Shown here one piece after another: positions 18,029 to 26,933 of a DNA stretch of 64,000 bases. The DNA is taken from NCBI GenBank assembly GCA_900474095.1, contig UCOA01000002.1:19225-83224 (forward strand). Direction: 5' to 3'. Under the pieces are notes generated by a model. The model was not told the origin of the DNA and searched no databases. It saw nothing but the letters and a program-made list of their open reading frames with translations. Position numbers and translations under genes: made by a program. This stretch comes from Hyphomicrobiales bacterium (GTDB taxonomy: Bacteria > Pseudomonadota > Alphaproteobacteria > Rhizobiales > Rhizobiaceae). The stretch's first letter is position 1. Every line of letters starts with the position of its first letter.

Positions 18029-18433
18029 TCAATTCCGCTCCCGGCCAGGCAGAGCATCGCGCTCGCCGAACCAGTTTGCCGCCGAAGAACACCAGATCTG
18101 ATGCCTGGGCGCAAGTTCGCCGCGCTGGCGGATATTGCCCCAGCGGATGCCGATTTCCTCCGCATCCTTATCCGTTCCCGTCGTATAGATCGGCGAGCCG
18201 CAATTACCGCAGAACATCTGGAAGCGCGTCCGGCCGTTGTCGCCGGTCTTGACGTAGATCTTGGGTTCGCCGGACGTGATCCGAAAATTCTCTTTCGGCA
18301 CGGTGACCGTGACGCGATAGACGGAGCCCGTCAGGTGCTGGCAGTCCGTGCAATGGCAGATGCCGACCTCGTCGGGGTCTATCTTCGCTTCAAATCTGAC
18401 CGCACCGCAATGGCAATTCCCGTCGATATGCAT
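18029..18433 (-). CDS. GFA family protein (glutathione-dependent formaldehyde-activating-like)
   Basis: The 134-residue protein has the zinc-binding Cys pattern of the GFA/CENP-V fold: GNCHCGAVRFE at the start, CHCTDCQ, and FCGNCGSPIY. The family includes glutathione-dependent formaldehyde-activating enzyme, but most bacterial members are uncharacterised, so the fold is certain and the reaction is not. It may be the first gene of a short operon with the AraC-type regulator and the LysE-type exporter. Confidence 0.88.
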   Translation of the reverse strand: MHIDGNCHCGAVRFEAKIDPDEVGICHCTDCQHLTGSVYRVTVTVPKENFRITSGEPKIYVKTGDNGRTRFQMFCGNCGSPIYTTGTDKDAEEIGIRWGNIRQRGELAPRHQIWCSSAANWFGERDALPGRERN

Positions 18434-18522
18434 GTCCGTTCCTCCCTATTGGGGAGGAAGCTAGCGCATCGCCGCTTCCTCTTCGAGTGACGGAAATGCT
18501 CTTTCTCCTTGTTTTATCGCAA

Positions 18523-18558
18523 ATCCGGACGGAAAACCGCTTCGCACTTTTCCTGGAT
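18523..18558. repeat. Rhizobial dispersed hairpin after iolB
   Basis: ATCC-GG..GGAAAA at 18523-18536 pairs with TTTTCC-TGGAT at 18548-18558. The surrounding sequence (CGGAAAACCGCTTCGCACTT and flanks) matches a short element repeated in many Rhizobium-group intergenic regions. It sits just after the iolB stop and may serve as its transcription terminator. Confidence 0.55.
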
Positions 18559-18566
18559 CGGGCGCA

Positions 18567-19367
18567 TCAGACGCCGGTGAACAGCCATGCATGCTCCTTG
18601 GCGTTGTTGAATTTCCAGACGCGCGACGGACCGGCCATGACGTTGAGGTAGTAAAGATCATAACCGTGGATCGCCGCGACCGGATGATAGCCCTTCGGCA
18701 CCAGCGTCACGTCGCCATCCTCGACGGCCATCGTCTCGTCCAGCGAGCGGTCGTCCGTATAGACGCGCTGCATGGCGAAACCCTGAGCCGGATTCAGGCG
18801 GTGATAGTAAGTCTCCTCCAGGAAACTTTCGGCCGGCAGGTTGTCCTCGTCATGCTTGTGCGGCGGATAGGACGAGGTGTGACCGCCGGGCGTGATCACC
18901 TCGACAACCAGCAGCGAATGGGCCGAATTGTCGTCCTCCGGCATGATGTTGGTGACGTAACGCGTGTTCGTCGCTTTGCCGCGCGTCATCTGAGGGTGTG
19001 TGCCTGGACGGATCACCTGCGTCTTGTAGCCTTCGCCGCCAGGCGCCGAGCACACCGCCAGATCAAGAGCCGTCGTCGCCGTCGCCTGCCAGCGGCTGCC
19101 CTTCGGTACATAGACCGCATAGGGCTGCCCATCGAACGGCGTCATGCGCTCGCCCAGTTCGCCGAGATCCTCGCCGTCGACGGATATCCTCGCCTTGCCG
19201 GAGACGAGCACGAGGCAGGTTTCCCGGTCAGCACTTTCGCCGGCCACGTTTTCACCAGCCTTCAACCGGTTCAGGCTGAAACCGACATAGGTCCAGCCGG
19301 CCGATTCGGGCGTGATGTCGTGAACGAGGCCCGAGTTGCCTTTGGGTTTGACGAGAAGGTTTGGCAT
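18567..19367 (-). CDS. iolB: 5-deoxy-glucuronate isomerase
   Basis: IolB converts 5-deoxy-D-glucuronate to 2-deoxy-5-keto-D-gluconate in inositol catabolism. The 266-residue product is full length for the family, a two-cupin protein, with SYPPHKHDEDN, ESFLEETYYHRLNPAQGF and GYHPVAAIHGYDLYYLN carrying the metal-binding His and Glu residues. The start is ATG 19367, where AGGAG is seven bases upstream; a further upstream ATG at 19448 has no such site. It is the last gene of the iolR-C-D-E-B set on the minus strand, 159 bp after iolE. Confidence 0.95.
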   Translation of the reverse strand: MPNLLVKPKGNSGLVHDITPESAGWTYVGFSLNRLKAGENVAGESADRETCLVLVSGKARISVDGEDLGELGERMTPFDGQPYAVYVPKGSRWQATATTALDLAVCSAPGGEGYKTQVIRPGTHPQMTRGKATNTRYVTNIMPEDDNSAHSLLVVEVITPGGHTSSYPPHKHDEDNLPAESFLEETYYHRLNPAQGFAMQRVYTDDRSLDETMAVEDGDVTLVPKGYHPVAAIHGYDLYYLNVMAGPSRVWKFNNAKEHAWLFTGV

Positions 19368-19410
19368 GGTGTGGCTCCTATCTTTCTGAGCGCTAAGGCT
19401 CATTTCTGCC

Positions 19411-19515
19411 ACTTCTCCCCAGCGGGGGAAGTGACGTTTGCGAGGCAATGAGGGGTCTTGCCGCGCATGCCGCCCCTCATCCGGCGCTTCGCGCCACCTT
19501 CTCCCCGGATGGGAG
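19411..19515. repeat. RIME-like palindromic repeat between iolE and iolB
   Basis: Three nested palindromes sit here: ACTTC-CCCC with GGGG-GAAGT (19411-19432), ATGAGGGG (19448-19455) with CCCCTCAT (19473-19480), and ATCCGG (19479-19484) with CCGGAT (19505-19510). The CCCCTCATCCGG and CCTTCTCCCC words are those of Rhizobium-specific intergenic mosaic elements. In an operon it could shape the iolE-iolB message. Confidence 0.55.
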
Positions 19516-19526
19516 GAGAGAGGAAG

Positions 19527-20429
19527 TCAGCCCTTATCGAGTCCAGCCTCCTTCGCATACGCCTTCAGCGACTTCAGTCCCAGCGACTGATATTCCAGCG
19601 GGTTGCGCACGGCTGAATCCTGCTCCGCCTCGATCACCAGCCAGCCATCATAGCCATGCTCTGCGGCAACCTTCAGCACCGGAACGAAATCGACGCCACC
19701 TTCGCTGTCGCCCGGAACGGTAAAGACGCCGCGTCGCACGCCTTCGAGGAAGGACAGGCTTTCCCGCTCCACTTGCTTGCGGATTTCCGTCCGCACGTTC
19801 TTCGCATGGATATGGCGGACGCGGTGCATATATTTCTTAGCCACCTCGACCGGATCGGAACCGCCGAACCAGGCATGGCCGGTGTCGAGCAGCAGCTTGG
19901 TCGCCGGGCCGGTGTTCTGCATCAGAAGATCTATTTCTTCGCCGGTCTGGACGATGGTGCCCATGTGATGATGATAGACGAGATCGATACCCTGATCGGC
20001 GCAATATTGCGCGATCGCCTCGATATCGGCGCCAAATTTCTTCCACCCACCGGCCGGCAGGACCGGCTTATCGTTGACGACCGACTTCGTGTCGTCGCCA
20101 TGGATGGCATTGGAGGTTTCGCAGACGATGCAGACCTTGCAGCCATTGTATTTCAAGAGGTCGAGGTGCGGCTGGATCGCCTGCTTTTCGGCCTCGACAT
20201 CATGCGTCAAGAGGTTGGTCGAATGCCAGCCGGAGACGAAGACGAGATCGTAGGAGGCGAGCTTCGCCTTCAGTTCGGCGGGATCGGTCGGCATCTTGTG
20301 GCCCTTCTCGATGCCGTCGAAGCCGATTGTCTGGCAATCGGAGAGGCAGTCTTCGAGGCTCAAGTGGGCGCCGAGCGTCTGGTCGTCGTCGTTGCTCCAG
20401 GCGATGGGATTTGTTCCGTAGCGGATCAT
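19527..20429 (-). CDS. iolE: Myo-inosose-2 dehydratase
   Basis: IolE removes water from 2-keto-myo-inositol to give 3D-trihydroxycyclohexane-1,2-dione. The 300-residue TIM-barrel protein of the sugar-isomerase/AP endonuclease 2 family shows the metal-site segments [35 protein letters not shown] and HIHAKNVR. It is full length and begins [15 protein letters not shown]. It follows iolD by 72 bp; a short stem-loop (20469-20489) lies between them. Assignment is firm from sequence and operon position. Confidence 0.95.
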   Translation of the reverse strand: MIRYGTNPIAWSNDDDQTLGAHLSLEDCLSDCQTIGFDGIEKGHKMPTDPAELKAKLASYDLVFVSGWHSTNLLTHDVEAEKQAIQPHLDLLKYNGCKVCIVCETSNAIHGDDTKSVVNDKPVLPAGGWKKFGADIEAIAQYCADQGIDLVYHHHMGTIVQTGEEIDLLMQNTGPATKLLLDTGHAWFGGSDPVEVAKKYMHRVRHIHAKNVRTEIRKQVERESLSFLEGVRRGVFTVPGDSEGGVDFVPVLKVAAEHGYDGWLVIEAEQDSAVRNPLEYQSLGLKSLKAYAKEAGLDKG

Positions 20430-20468
20430 GATGTTCTTCTCTGATCAAGTGTTTTCAAGTCGTGCGAA

Positions 20469-20489
20469 AGCCCGCGACTAGCGCGGGCT
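20469..20489 (-). terminator. Intercistronic stem-loop between iolD and iolE
   Basis: An 8-bp stem AGCCCGCG/CGCGGGCT (20469-20476 and 20482-20489) with a 5-base loop lies 40 bp before iolE. Only a short T run follows on the minus strand, so it may be a weak attenuator or message-stabilising hairpin rather than a full terminator. Confidence 0.5.
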
Positions 20490-20501
20490 CCGTGTCATTT
20501 T

Positions 20502-22352
20502 TTAACCGAAACGCTGGGCCGAAAGCGCTTTCTCGTAACCCTTGCGAGCCTCGTTGACCTTGGAGCGTTCGGAGACTTCCGGCACCGCCACATCCCACCA
20601 ATGACCGCCCTCGTCCGTTGTGATCAGCGGATCCGTATCGATGACGATGACGGTCGTGCGGTCGTCGCCGGCGGTTTCCCTTAGCGCGATTTCCAGTTCC
20701 GCGATCGAGGAAACCTTTCGGGTCACGGCGCCCATGGCAGCCGCGTGGCCGGCAAAATCGATGGCTGGCAGCGTGACGTGATGCGTGTCCCTCAACAGGT
20801 TGTTGAAATTGGCACCGCCGGTCGCCATCTGCAGCCGGTTGATGCAGCCATAACCGGCATTGTCGAGCAGCACGATGGTGATCTTGGCGCCAAGCATGAT
20901 CGAGGAGGCGATCTCGGAATTCAGCATCATGTAACTGCCGTCGCCGACCATGACGATGACGTCGCTATTTGGTTTGGCCAGTTTGACGCCGAGACCGCCG
21001 GCGACTTCATAACCCATGGTCGAGAAACCGTATTCCATGTGATAGCTGCCGGGAGAACCCGCCTGCCAGAGCTTGTGCAACTCGCCCGGCAGACCGCCGG
21101 CGGCGCAAACGAGCGTCGTATTCTCCGTGCGGGTGCGCTGAACGGCACCGATCACCTGGGCATCGGACGGCAGCGCAGCGTTGGTGGCCTCCATTGCCCT
21201 GTCGGCTGCTTTCAGCCACTCGACTTTGCCGGCCGCCGACTTCTTCGTCCAGGCCTCGTCGGCCCTGTGCGACCCGAGCCCGGCGCTTAACGCCTCCAGC
21301 CCGACGCGGGCGTCGGAGACCAGCGGCAGGCCTTCATGCTTGGCGGCGTCGAATGCCTGAACGTTAAGGCCGATGATCTTCAGGTCGTCATTTTTGAAAA
21401 GAGCCCAGGACCCGGTGGTGAAATCCTGGAGGCGCGAACCGACTGCGAGAACGACATCGGCCTCTTCGGCAAGCTGGTTTGAGGCCGAGGTGCCCGTTAC
21501 GCCGACCGAGCCCATGTTGAGCGGATGGTTGTGTGGCAACGAGGACTTGCCAGACTGGGTTTCGACGACAGGAATACCGTGCGTCTCGGCGAACGTTGCG
21601 AGCGCGATGGCAGCTTCCGAATAGAGCACGCCGCCACCGGCGATGATCACCGGCTTTTTGGCAGCTTTCAGCGCCGTGATCGCATGGGCGAGTTCATCGG
21701 CATCGGGGTGCAGGCGGCGGGTCGTCCAGACCTTCTCGTCGAAGAAATTCTCCGGATAATCATAGGCTTCCGCCTGCACATCCTGGCAGAGCGCCAGCGT
21801 CACGGGACCGCAATCGGCGGGATCGGTCAACACTTGCATGGCGCGGCGCAGCGCCGGGATGATCTGTTCCGGGCGGGTGATGCGATCGAAATAGCGCGAG
21901 ACCGGACGGAAGCAGTCGTTCACAGTCATGGCGCCGTCACCGAAATCCTCGATCTGCTGCAGCACCGGATCCGGGCGGCGATTGGCGAAGACGTCGCCGG
22001 GAAGGAAGAGAACGGGCAACCGGTTCACGTGAGCAAGTGCTGCCGATGTGATCATGTTCAGAGCGCCGGGGCCGATCGACGTCGTGCAGGCCATGAAACG
22101 GCGGCGGAAGCTCGCCTTTGCAAAGGCGATCGCGGCATTCGCCATGCCCTGCTCGTTCTGGGCGCGATAGGTCGGCAGCATGTCCTTGATGCCGTATAGC
22201 GCCTCGCCGACGCCCGCGACGTTACCGTGGCCGAAAATGGCAAAGACACCACCGAAGATCGGCAGTTTCTCGCCATCGATCACCGTCATCTGCCGCGTCA
22301 GGAACCGCGCCACGGCTTGCGCCATGGTCAGGCGGACTGTTTTCTGGCTCAT
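20502..22352 (-). CDS. iolD: 3D-(3,5/4)-trihydroxycyclohexane-1,2-dione hydrolase
   Basis: IolD opens the trihydroxycyclohexanedione ring to 5-deoxy-glucuronate using thiamine diphosphate. The 616-residue product has the three ThDP-enzyme domains: the N-terminal PYR domain with the catalytic Glu region, a central Rossmann-like domain and the C-terminal PP domain with the metal-binding GDGSYMMLNSEIASS motif and VLLDNAGYGCINRL. The start at ATG 22352 is marked by a GGAGGAGG site; the frame runs open further up. It follows iolC by 171 bp in the same direction. Confidence 0.95.
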   Translation of the reverse strand: MSQKTVRLTMAQAVARFLTRQMTVIDGEKLPIFGGVFAIFGHGNVAGVGEALYGIKDMLPTYRAQNEQGMANAAIAFAKASFRRRFMACTTSIGPGALNMITSAALAHVNRLPVLFLPGDVFANRRPDPVLQQIEDFGDGAMTVNDCFRPVSRYFDRITRPEQIIPALRRAMQVLTDPADCGPVTLALCQDVQAEAYDYPENFFDEKVWTTRRLHPDADELAHAITALKAAKKPVIIAGGGVLYSEAAIALATFAETHGIPVVETQSGKSSLPHNHPLNMGSVGVTGTSASNQLAEEADVVLAVGSRLQDFTTGSWALFKNDDLKIIGLNVQAFDAAKHEGLPLVSDARVGLEALSAGLGSHRADEAWTKKSAAGKVEWLKAADRAMEATNAALPSDAQVIGAVQRTRTENTTLVCAAGGLPGELHKLWQAGSPGSYHMEYGFSTMGYEVAGGLGVKLAKPNSDVIVMVGDGSYMMLNSEIASSIMLGAKITIVLLDNAGYGCINRLQMATGGANFNNLLRDTHHVTLPAIDFAGHAAAMGAVTRKVSSIAELEIALRETAGDDRTTVIVIDTDPLITTDEGGHWWDVAVPEVSERSKVNEARKGYEKALSAQRFG

Positions 22353-22523
22353 TGCTTCCTCCTCCAACGAGGACATTGCCTCGCAATAACTCCGCATAAG
22401 AGAAGGTTCTACCCTCCTCCGTCCCTTCGGGACATCTCCGCCGCGATGGCGCAGATCATTGTTTTCTCTTTGTCGGCAGGGGGCAGAGGAGTGAGGCCGC
22501 ATAGTCGGCACTCACCGGATGTT

Positions 22524-24461
22524 TCAAGCCGCCTTCGTCTCCGCCAAGCCGAGCCACAGATTGACCAGAGCCTCGAACTTGCCGGCCATGTCGGCGATCG
22601 CCTGCTCGTCGTTCATCTCGCCCGCGAGCCACGCTTTGCTGGCGTCGGCGAAGATCGTGCGGCCAACAGCAAACCCCTTGACCGTCTTTGAGGTACGCGC
22701 CGCCGCAAAGCCTTCCTTGAGCACGTCATACGGCGCCTCCAGTCCGAGCAGAACGACGCCGCGGCAGAACGGATCGCGCTTTTCGATGACAGCATCGATC
22801 GCGGCCCAGGCGTTGCGGCTTGCCTGCGGCTCAAGCTTCCACCAGTCAGGCTTGAGCCCGGCATCGTAAAGCTCAGTGAGCGCGCGGGGAATGGTCCGAT
22901 CGTCGAGTTTGCCGTGTTTGCTGGCAATGATCTCGATCAGGATTTCACGGCCGACCTTGCGCGCGGCCTCGAAGGCCGAACGCAGCTTGGCGATCTGGGT
23001 GGCCTTCAATTCTGCCGGATCGTCCGGATGGTAGAAACTCAAGACCTTGATACAGTGATCCACCGGCCAATCGATGAGCCGGCTACCGAGATCCTGGCTG
23101 AACTCGAATTGCAGCGGCCGCGAACCCGGAAGCTCAATCGGTTTGCCGATCCAGAAATCCTTGTTCCTGGCGGCGGCGAACAGAGCCTCGCGGCCGTACT
23201 TGTCGTCGATCAGCATGCCGAAGCCTGGGCGGCCATTGGCGATGCGTTCGGCAGCCTTGACGGCCAGCACCTTGAAGGCCGGGATGCGCGCCAAGAGTTC
23301 CGGATTGCCACCGGCCAGATCTTCCAGCTGACTGCGGTGATCAATGGCGAGCGCCATCAGCTGCGGGATGTCGCGGCGGCGCGTCGTCGCCCAATGGACG
23401 TGGTTGATCGCCTCGTCCTTGCGCAGCGCCTTTTCCTTGCTGCCGTTTTCGAGGAAGAACTGCAGCTCGGTCCAGGTTGGGATTTCCGGGGCGCAAAGCA
23501 GACGTGAGACGGCAAAGGCGCCACAGGCATTGGCCCAGGTGGCGGAGGTAGCATGCGGTTCGCCTTTCAGCCAGCCGCGCAGGAAGCCGGACATGAAGGC
23601 GTCGCCGGCGCCGAGAACGTTGTAGACCTCGATCGGGAAGCCCTTGCCGACGATACCGTCTTCGAGATTATCCGAAATCGGACCATCATAGACGATGCAG
23701 CCCATCGGCCCGCGCTTCAGCACGATCGTCGCCTTGGAATTGGCGCGGATGGTCTTCAGAGCAGCAAGCAGGTCGCTGTCCCCCGATGCGATCAGCACCT
23801 CCTCCTCGGTCCCGACGATCAGGTCGCAATCGGCCAACACGGTCTTCAGATGCGCAGAGACTTCTTCCGAGGCGATATAGCGGTTGTCGCCCGCGTCGTG
23901 GCCGGCAAGACCCCAGAGATTCGGCCGGTAGTCGATATCGAAGACAACCCTGGCGCCGCTCTCCTTGGCGATACGGATCGCCTTGCGCTGCGCCGCATCA
24001 GTGTGCGGCTTGGAGAAATGCGTGCCGGTGACCAGGATGGCACGGGCGGAGCGGATGAAGTCTTCGGCGACATCGTCTTCGCACAGCGCATTGTCGGCGC
24101 AATTGTCACGGTAGAACAGCAGCGGGAAGGAATGATCGCTTTCAACCGAGAGAATGGCGAGCGCGGTCAGCCGTTCGGGATCGGTCACAATGCCCTTGGT
24201 TTCCACGCCTTCGCGCTCGAGCTGCTCGCGGATGAAGCGACCCATCTGCTCCTTGCCGACACGGGTCAGGAGCGCTGATTTCAGGCCCAGGCGCGCCGTG
24301 CCGACGGAAATATTGGTGGGGCAGCCACCGACGGACTTGGCGAAGCTGGCAACGTCCTCCAGCCGTGTTCCGATCTGCTGGCCGTAAAGATCGACCGAGG
24401 CCCGGCCGATGGTGATGAGGTCAAGCGGCTTGTCTGCCTGCATCCTGTTGGTCTGGCTCAC
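22524..24461 (-). CDS. iolC: Bifunctional 5-dehydro-2-deoxygluconokinase / DUF2090 protein
   Basis: IolC phosphorylates 2-deoxy-5-keto-gluconate. The 645-residue protein fuses a PfkB kinase (about 1-330), with GGCPTNISVGTARLG and NVLGAGDAFMSGFLRG (catalytic Asp in the GAGDAF motif), to a C-terminal DUF2090 domain (about 340-640) that resembles class I/II aldolases. In rhizobia this fused form is usual and the second part may act as the 5-keto-2-deoxyphosphogluconate aldolase, since no separate iolJ is present here. It is preceded by an IolR-type operator at 24527-24571. Confidence 0.93.
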   Translation of the reverse strand: MSQTNRMQADKPLDLITIGRASVDLYGQQIGTRLEDVASFAKSVGGCPTNISVGTARLGLKSALLTRVGKEQMGRFIREQLEREGVETKGIVTDPERLTALAILSVESDHSFPLLFYRDNCADNALCEDDVAEDFIRSARAILVTGTHFSKPHTDAAQRKAIRIAKESGARVVFDIDYRPNLWGLAGHDAGDNRYIASEEVSAHLKTVLADCDLIVGTEEEVLIASGDSDLLAALKTIRANSKATIVLKRGPMGCIVYDGPISDNLEDGIVGKGFPIEVYNVLGAGDAFMSGFLRGWLKGEPHATSATWANACGAFAVSRLLCAPEIPTWTELQFFLENGSKEKALRKDEAINHVHWATTRRRDIPQLMALAIDHRSQLEDLAGGNPELLARIPAFKVLAVKAAERIANGRPGFGMLIDDKYGREALFAAARNKDFWIGKPIELPGSRPLQFEFSQDLGSRLIDWPVDHCIKVLSFYHPDDPAELKATQIAKLRSAFEAARKVGREILIEIIASKHGKLDDRTIPRALTELYDAGLKPDWWKLEPQASRNAWAAIDAVIEKRDPFCRGVVLLGLEAPYDVLKEGFAAARTSKTVKGFAVGRTIFADASKAWLAGEMNDEQAIADMAGKFEALVNLWLGLAETKAA

Positions 24462-24526
24462 TGCTTCCTCCCGGCGGGCGCTTGCGTTGCGCCGATATTC
24501 TTATGTCCATTGGGTGATGGCTTCAT

Positions 24527-24571
24527 GAAACATAAATTCCGACTGTTAGTCAATATAGAATTTTCATTCTA
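24527..24571 (-). promoter_or_regulatory. Probable IolR operators upstream of iolC
   Basis: Two palindromic sites lie between iolR and iolC: GAAA-N6-TTCC at 24527-24540 and TAGAA-N6-TTCTA at 24556-24571. A GGAA-N6-TTCC motif has been reported for the IolR regulon of Sinorhizobium; these differ from it by one or two bases. The placement implies iolC has its own IolR-controlled promoter. Confidence 0.55.
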
Positions 24572-25423
24572 TTAGTGTTCCTGAGCACTCCGCCGCCGCT
24601 TTTCTGCGACGGCAACGGTCAGCGCCATGGCAAAGGCCATGCTGGCCGAAAGGGAGCGGAATCCGGCATGATCGGCCTCGACCAGTTCGAACCAGACCGT
24701 GGACGATTCCGCCAGCGGCGAGAAGGCCGAGTCCGTCAGCGATACGACCGGCACCTTGCGGCTAGCAAGGAATTTTGCCTGGTTGATACTCTCTGACGCG
24801 TAAGGGGAGAAGCTGACTGCAAAGGCGGCGTCTTTCGGGCCAACCATCGCCAGAATATCATCATCGATGCCGGCCGCCGTGCCAACCATCTGGTATTTCA
24901 CCTTCAGCTTGCCGAAGGCATAGGCCATGTAGCCGGAGATCGGATAGGAGCGGCGCTTGGCGACAAGGTAGATCGTCTCGGCTCCGGCGAGGATATTGAC
25001 GGCGCGCTCGAAGGCTTCGGGCTCGACGGAGGTGGCGATATTGTCGAGCGATCGGTGCGCCGCGGCGACGAAGCCGTTGAAGATCGATCCGCTTTCGAGC
25101 TTGCTATGGTCGTTGGCGCTCAGGGCCTTGAGACGCTCGTCATAACCCGGTGTCCGTTCGCGCAGGCGCGCCCGGAAAATCTGTTGCAGGCTGGAGAAAC
25201 CCTCGAAACCGAAATGCTGGGCGAAACGGACCAGCGTCGAGGGCTGAACATCGGCCGACGTGGCGATACTCGCCGCGGTGCCGAAGGCGATCTCGTCCGG
25301 ATGGTCCAGCGCATAAGCCGCGACCTGACGGAGACGCTTCGGCAATTGCGCCTTCCGCTCTAGGATCGTCGCCTTCAGGCCGTCGAAGTCCTGCGGAATA
25401 TCGATGCTGTCCGTTTCGGCCAT
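24572..25423 (-). CDS. iolR: RpiR/MurR family repressor of inositol genes
   Basis: The 283-residue protein has an N-terminal RpiR helix-turn-helix (about 15-95, IATSADVQPSTLVRFAQHFGF) and a C-terminal SIS sugar-phosphate-binding domain (about 120-265, IYLVAKRRSYPISGYMAYAFG). RpiR regulators sense phosphosugars; here the likely inducer is an inositol-pathway intermediate. Its place between iolY and iolC, with GGAA-N6-TTCC-type sites before iolY, iolR and iolC, makes it the local IolR. Binding is inferred. Confidence 0.88.
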   Translation of the reverse strand: MAETDSIDIPQDFDGLKATILERKAQLPKRLRQVAAYALDHPDEIAFGTAASIATSADVQPSTLVRFAQHFGFEGFSSLQQIFRARLRERTPGYDERLKALSANDHSKLESGSIFNGFVAAAHRSLDNIATSVEPEAFERAVNILAGAETIYLVAKRRSYPISGYMAYAFGKLKVKYQMVGTAAGIDDDILAMVGPKDAAFAVSFSPYASESINQAKFLASRKVPVVSLTDSAFSPLAESSTVWFELVEADHAGFRSLSASMAFAMALTVAVAEKRRRSAQEH

Positions 25424-25488
25424 TGGCTGCGGTCTCTTCCTGCGTCTGCGCTGTTTTCAAGACCTTACGCAAAGAATGGAGTGGCGAA

Positions 25489-25504
25489 TAGAATATTCAT
25501 TCCA
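25489..25504 (-). promoter_or_regulatory. Probable IolR operator upstream of iolR
   Basis: TAGAA-TATTCA-TTCCA at 25489-25504 is a near-palindrome of the GGAA-N6-TTCC type, 66 bp before the iolR start. It suggests autoregulation. Confidence 0.55.
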
Positions 25505-25528
25505 CCGTTCCAATTTTTTTCGCTCTCG

Positions 25529-26665
25529 TCAACTGGTTCCGATGTGCACCCACTCATTGGTTTTCGCCGATTGGTAGGTGGCCGAAACGATCCTCTGGAC
25601 CTCGTAGCCTTCACGGAAATCGGTACCGGGTCTGCCACCCGTCGCAATCGCCTGCAGGAATTCATTCGCCTCGATGGCTTTCAGGTCGTTGAAACCGATC
25701 TGGTGGCCGGGCGCGACGCAGAAAGCGCCGTAGGGGGGATGCTCGGGGCCGGCCCAGATGGTGCGGTAGCCGCGGCTGCGGATGTCATCGCCGGCGAACC
25801 AGACCTTCAGTTCATTCATCCGCTCCTGCGTGAAGACGATGCTGCCCTTCGATCCGTAGATTTCGAAATCATGCTGCATCTTGCGGCCGGTGGCGCTCCA
25901 ATTGGCCTCGAAACTGCCGGTTGCGCCGCCTTCGAACCGCACGAAGGCGCGGGTGATGTCGTCTACCTCGACGGCGCGCATCTCGCTCGAGCCGCGCGCG
26001 ATGGGACGTTCGGGCACCTGAATGATCGTCTCAGCCAATACCGAGGAGATGGGACCGACGAGATGGCGCAGGGACGCAATGATGTGGCTGCCAATATCCG
26101 CAAGCGCGCCACCGCCGCTCTTCGGGTCAAGCCGCCAGCTCCAGGGTGCCGATGCGTCCATCATGAAATCTTCGGCATGGATGCCGCGTACCGAGCGGAT
26201 TTCGCCGATCTCGCCGCTTTCGATCAGGTCCTTGGCGAGGAAGATCATCGGGTTCTTCAGGTAGTTGAACCCAACCTGTGTGATAACGCCGGCCTTTTCC
26301 GCTGCAGCAACCAGTTCGGCGCATTCGGCAACGGTCGGCGCCAGCGGCTTTTCGCAGTAGACATGTTTTCCATGGGCGATAGCGGCCAGCGCCATCTCCT
26401 TGTGCAGCAGGTTTGGCGTGGTGATGTCGATGATGTCGATATCCGGGTCGGTCAGCAGTTCCCGCCAATCGGAGGTTGCCTTGCGAAAACCAAGATTGCG
26501 GCGGGCCTTTTCCGCGCCATCGAGCGAGACGTCGGCAACCGAAACCAGATCCAGTTCAAACGGGAGATCGAACACCCTAGCGGCGATCGTGAAGCCCAGC
26601 GCATGCGCCTTGCCCATGAAACCAGTGCCGATCAAGCCGACGCCTATCCTGCGTTTGCCGCTCAT
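25529..26665 (-). CDS. iolY: Gfo/Idh/MocA family oxidoreductase, probable inositol dehydrogenase
   Basis: The 378-residue protein has an N-terminal NAD(P)-binding Rossmann fold (GVGLIGTGFMGKAHALGF) with the YCEKPLAPTVAECAEL motif carrying the catalytic Lys, and a C-terminal GFO_IDH_MocA_C sheet domain (FVRFEGGATGSFEANW). The gene sits directly before iolR, the position of IolY (a scyllo-inositol dehydrogenase) in Sinorhizobium, which is the basis for the name. The exact inositol isomer used cannot be told from sequence. No idhA or iolA occurs in the window, so a first-step dehydrogenase and the final dehydrogenase must lie elsewhere. Confidence 0.75.
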   Translation of the reverse strand: MSGKRRIGVGLIGTGFMGKAHALGFTIAARVFDLPFELDLVSVADVSLDGAEKARRNLGFRKATSDWRELLTDPDIDIIDITTPNLLHKEMALAAIAHGKHVYCEKPLAPTVAECAELVAAAEKAGVITQVGFNYLKNPMIFLAKDLIESGEIGEIRSVRGIHAEDFMMDASAPWSWRLDPKSGGGALADIGSHIIASLRHLVGPISSVLAETIIQVPERPIARGSSEMRAVEVDDITRAFVRFEGGATGSFEANWSATGRKMQHDFEIYGSKGSIVFTQERMNELKVWFAGDDIRSRGYRTIWAGPEHPPYGAFCVAPGHQIGFNDLKAIEANEFLQAIATGGRPGTDFREGYEVQRIVSATYQSAKTNEWVHIGTS

Positions 26666-26722
26666 AAGTCAATTCCTCCCATACCGCATCCCGGTTCCGG
26701 CGCCAGATGAAATGACTTTTAC

Positions 26723-26751
26723 ATTCCATGTCAATATGGAATTTTTGTTCG
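26723..26751 (-). promoter_or_regulatory. Probable IolR operators upstream of iolY
   Basis: ATTCCAT (26723-26729) is inverted by ATGGAAT (26736-26742) across six bases, and overlaps a GGAA-N6-TTCG site at 26738-26751. These lie about 60-85 bp before the iolY start. Together with similar sites before iolR and iolC they define a local regulon. Confidence 0.55.
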
Positions 26752-26933
26752 AATATTGGAAAACCGTTCCAAGCGGAACAGAAACACCGGGAAAAAGCGA
26801 TAGATTGCGCAGGAAGATGTAGAAACGATCCTGTTCGTTAACGCATTTTTACCATGTTCGGCCGGATGATCCGTTCTAATCATGGTTAACGAACCATCAA
26901 GTCGGGCCATCCCCGCGACCTGGAGTATGACGC

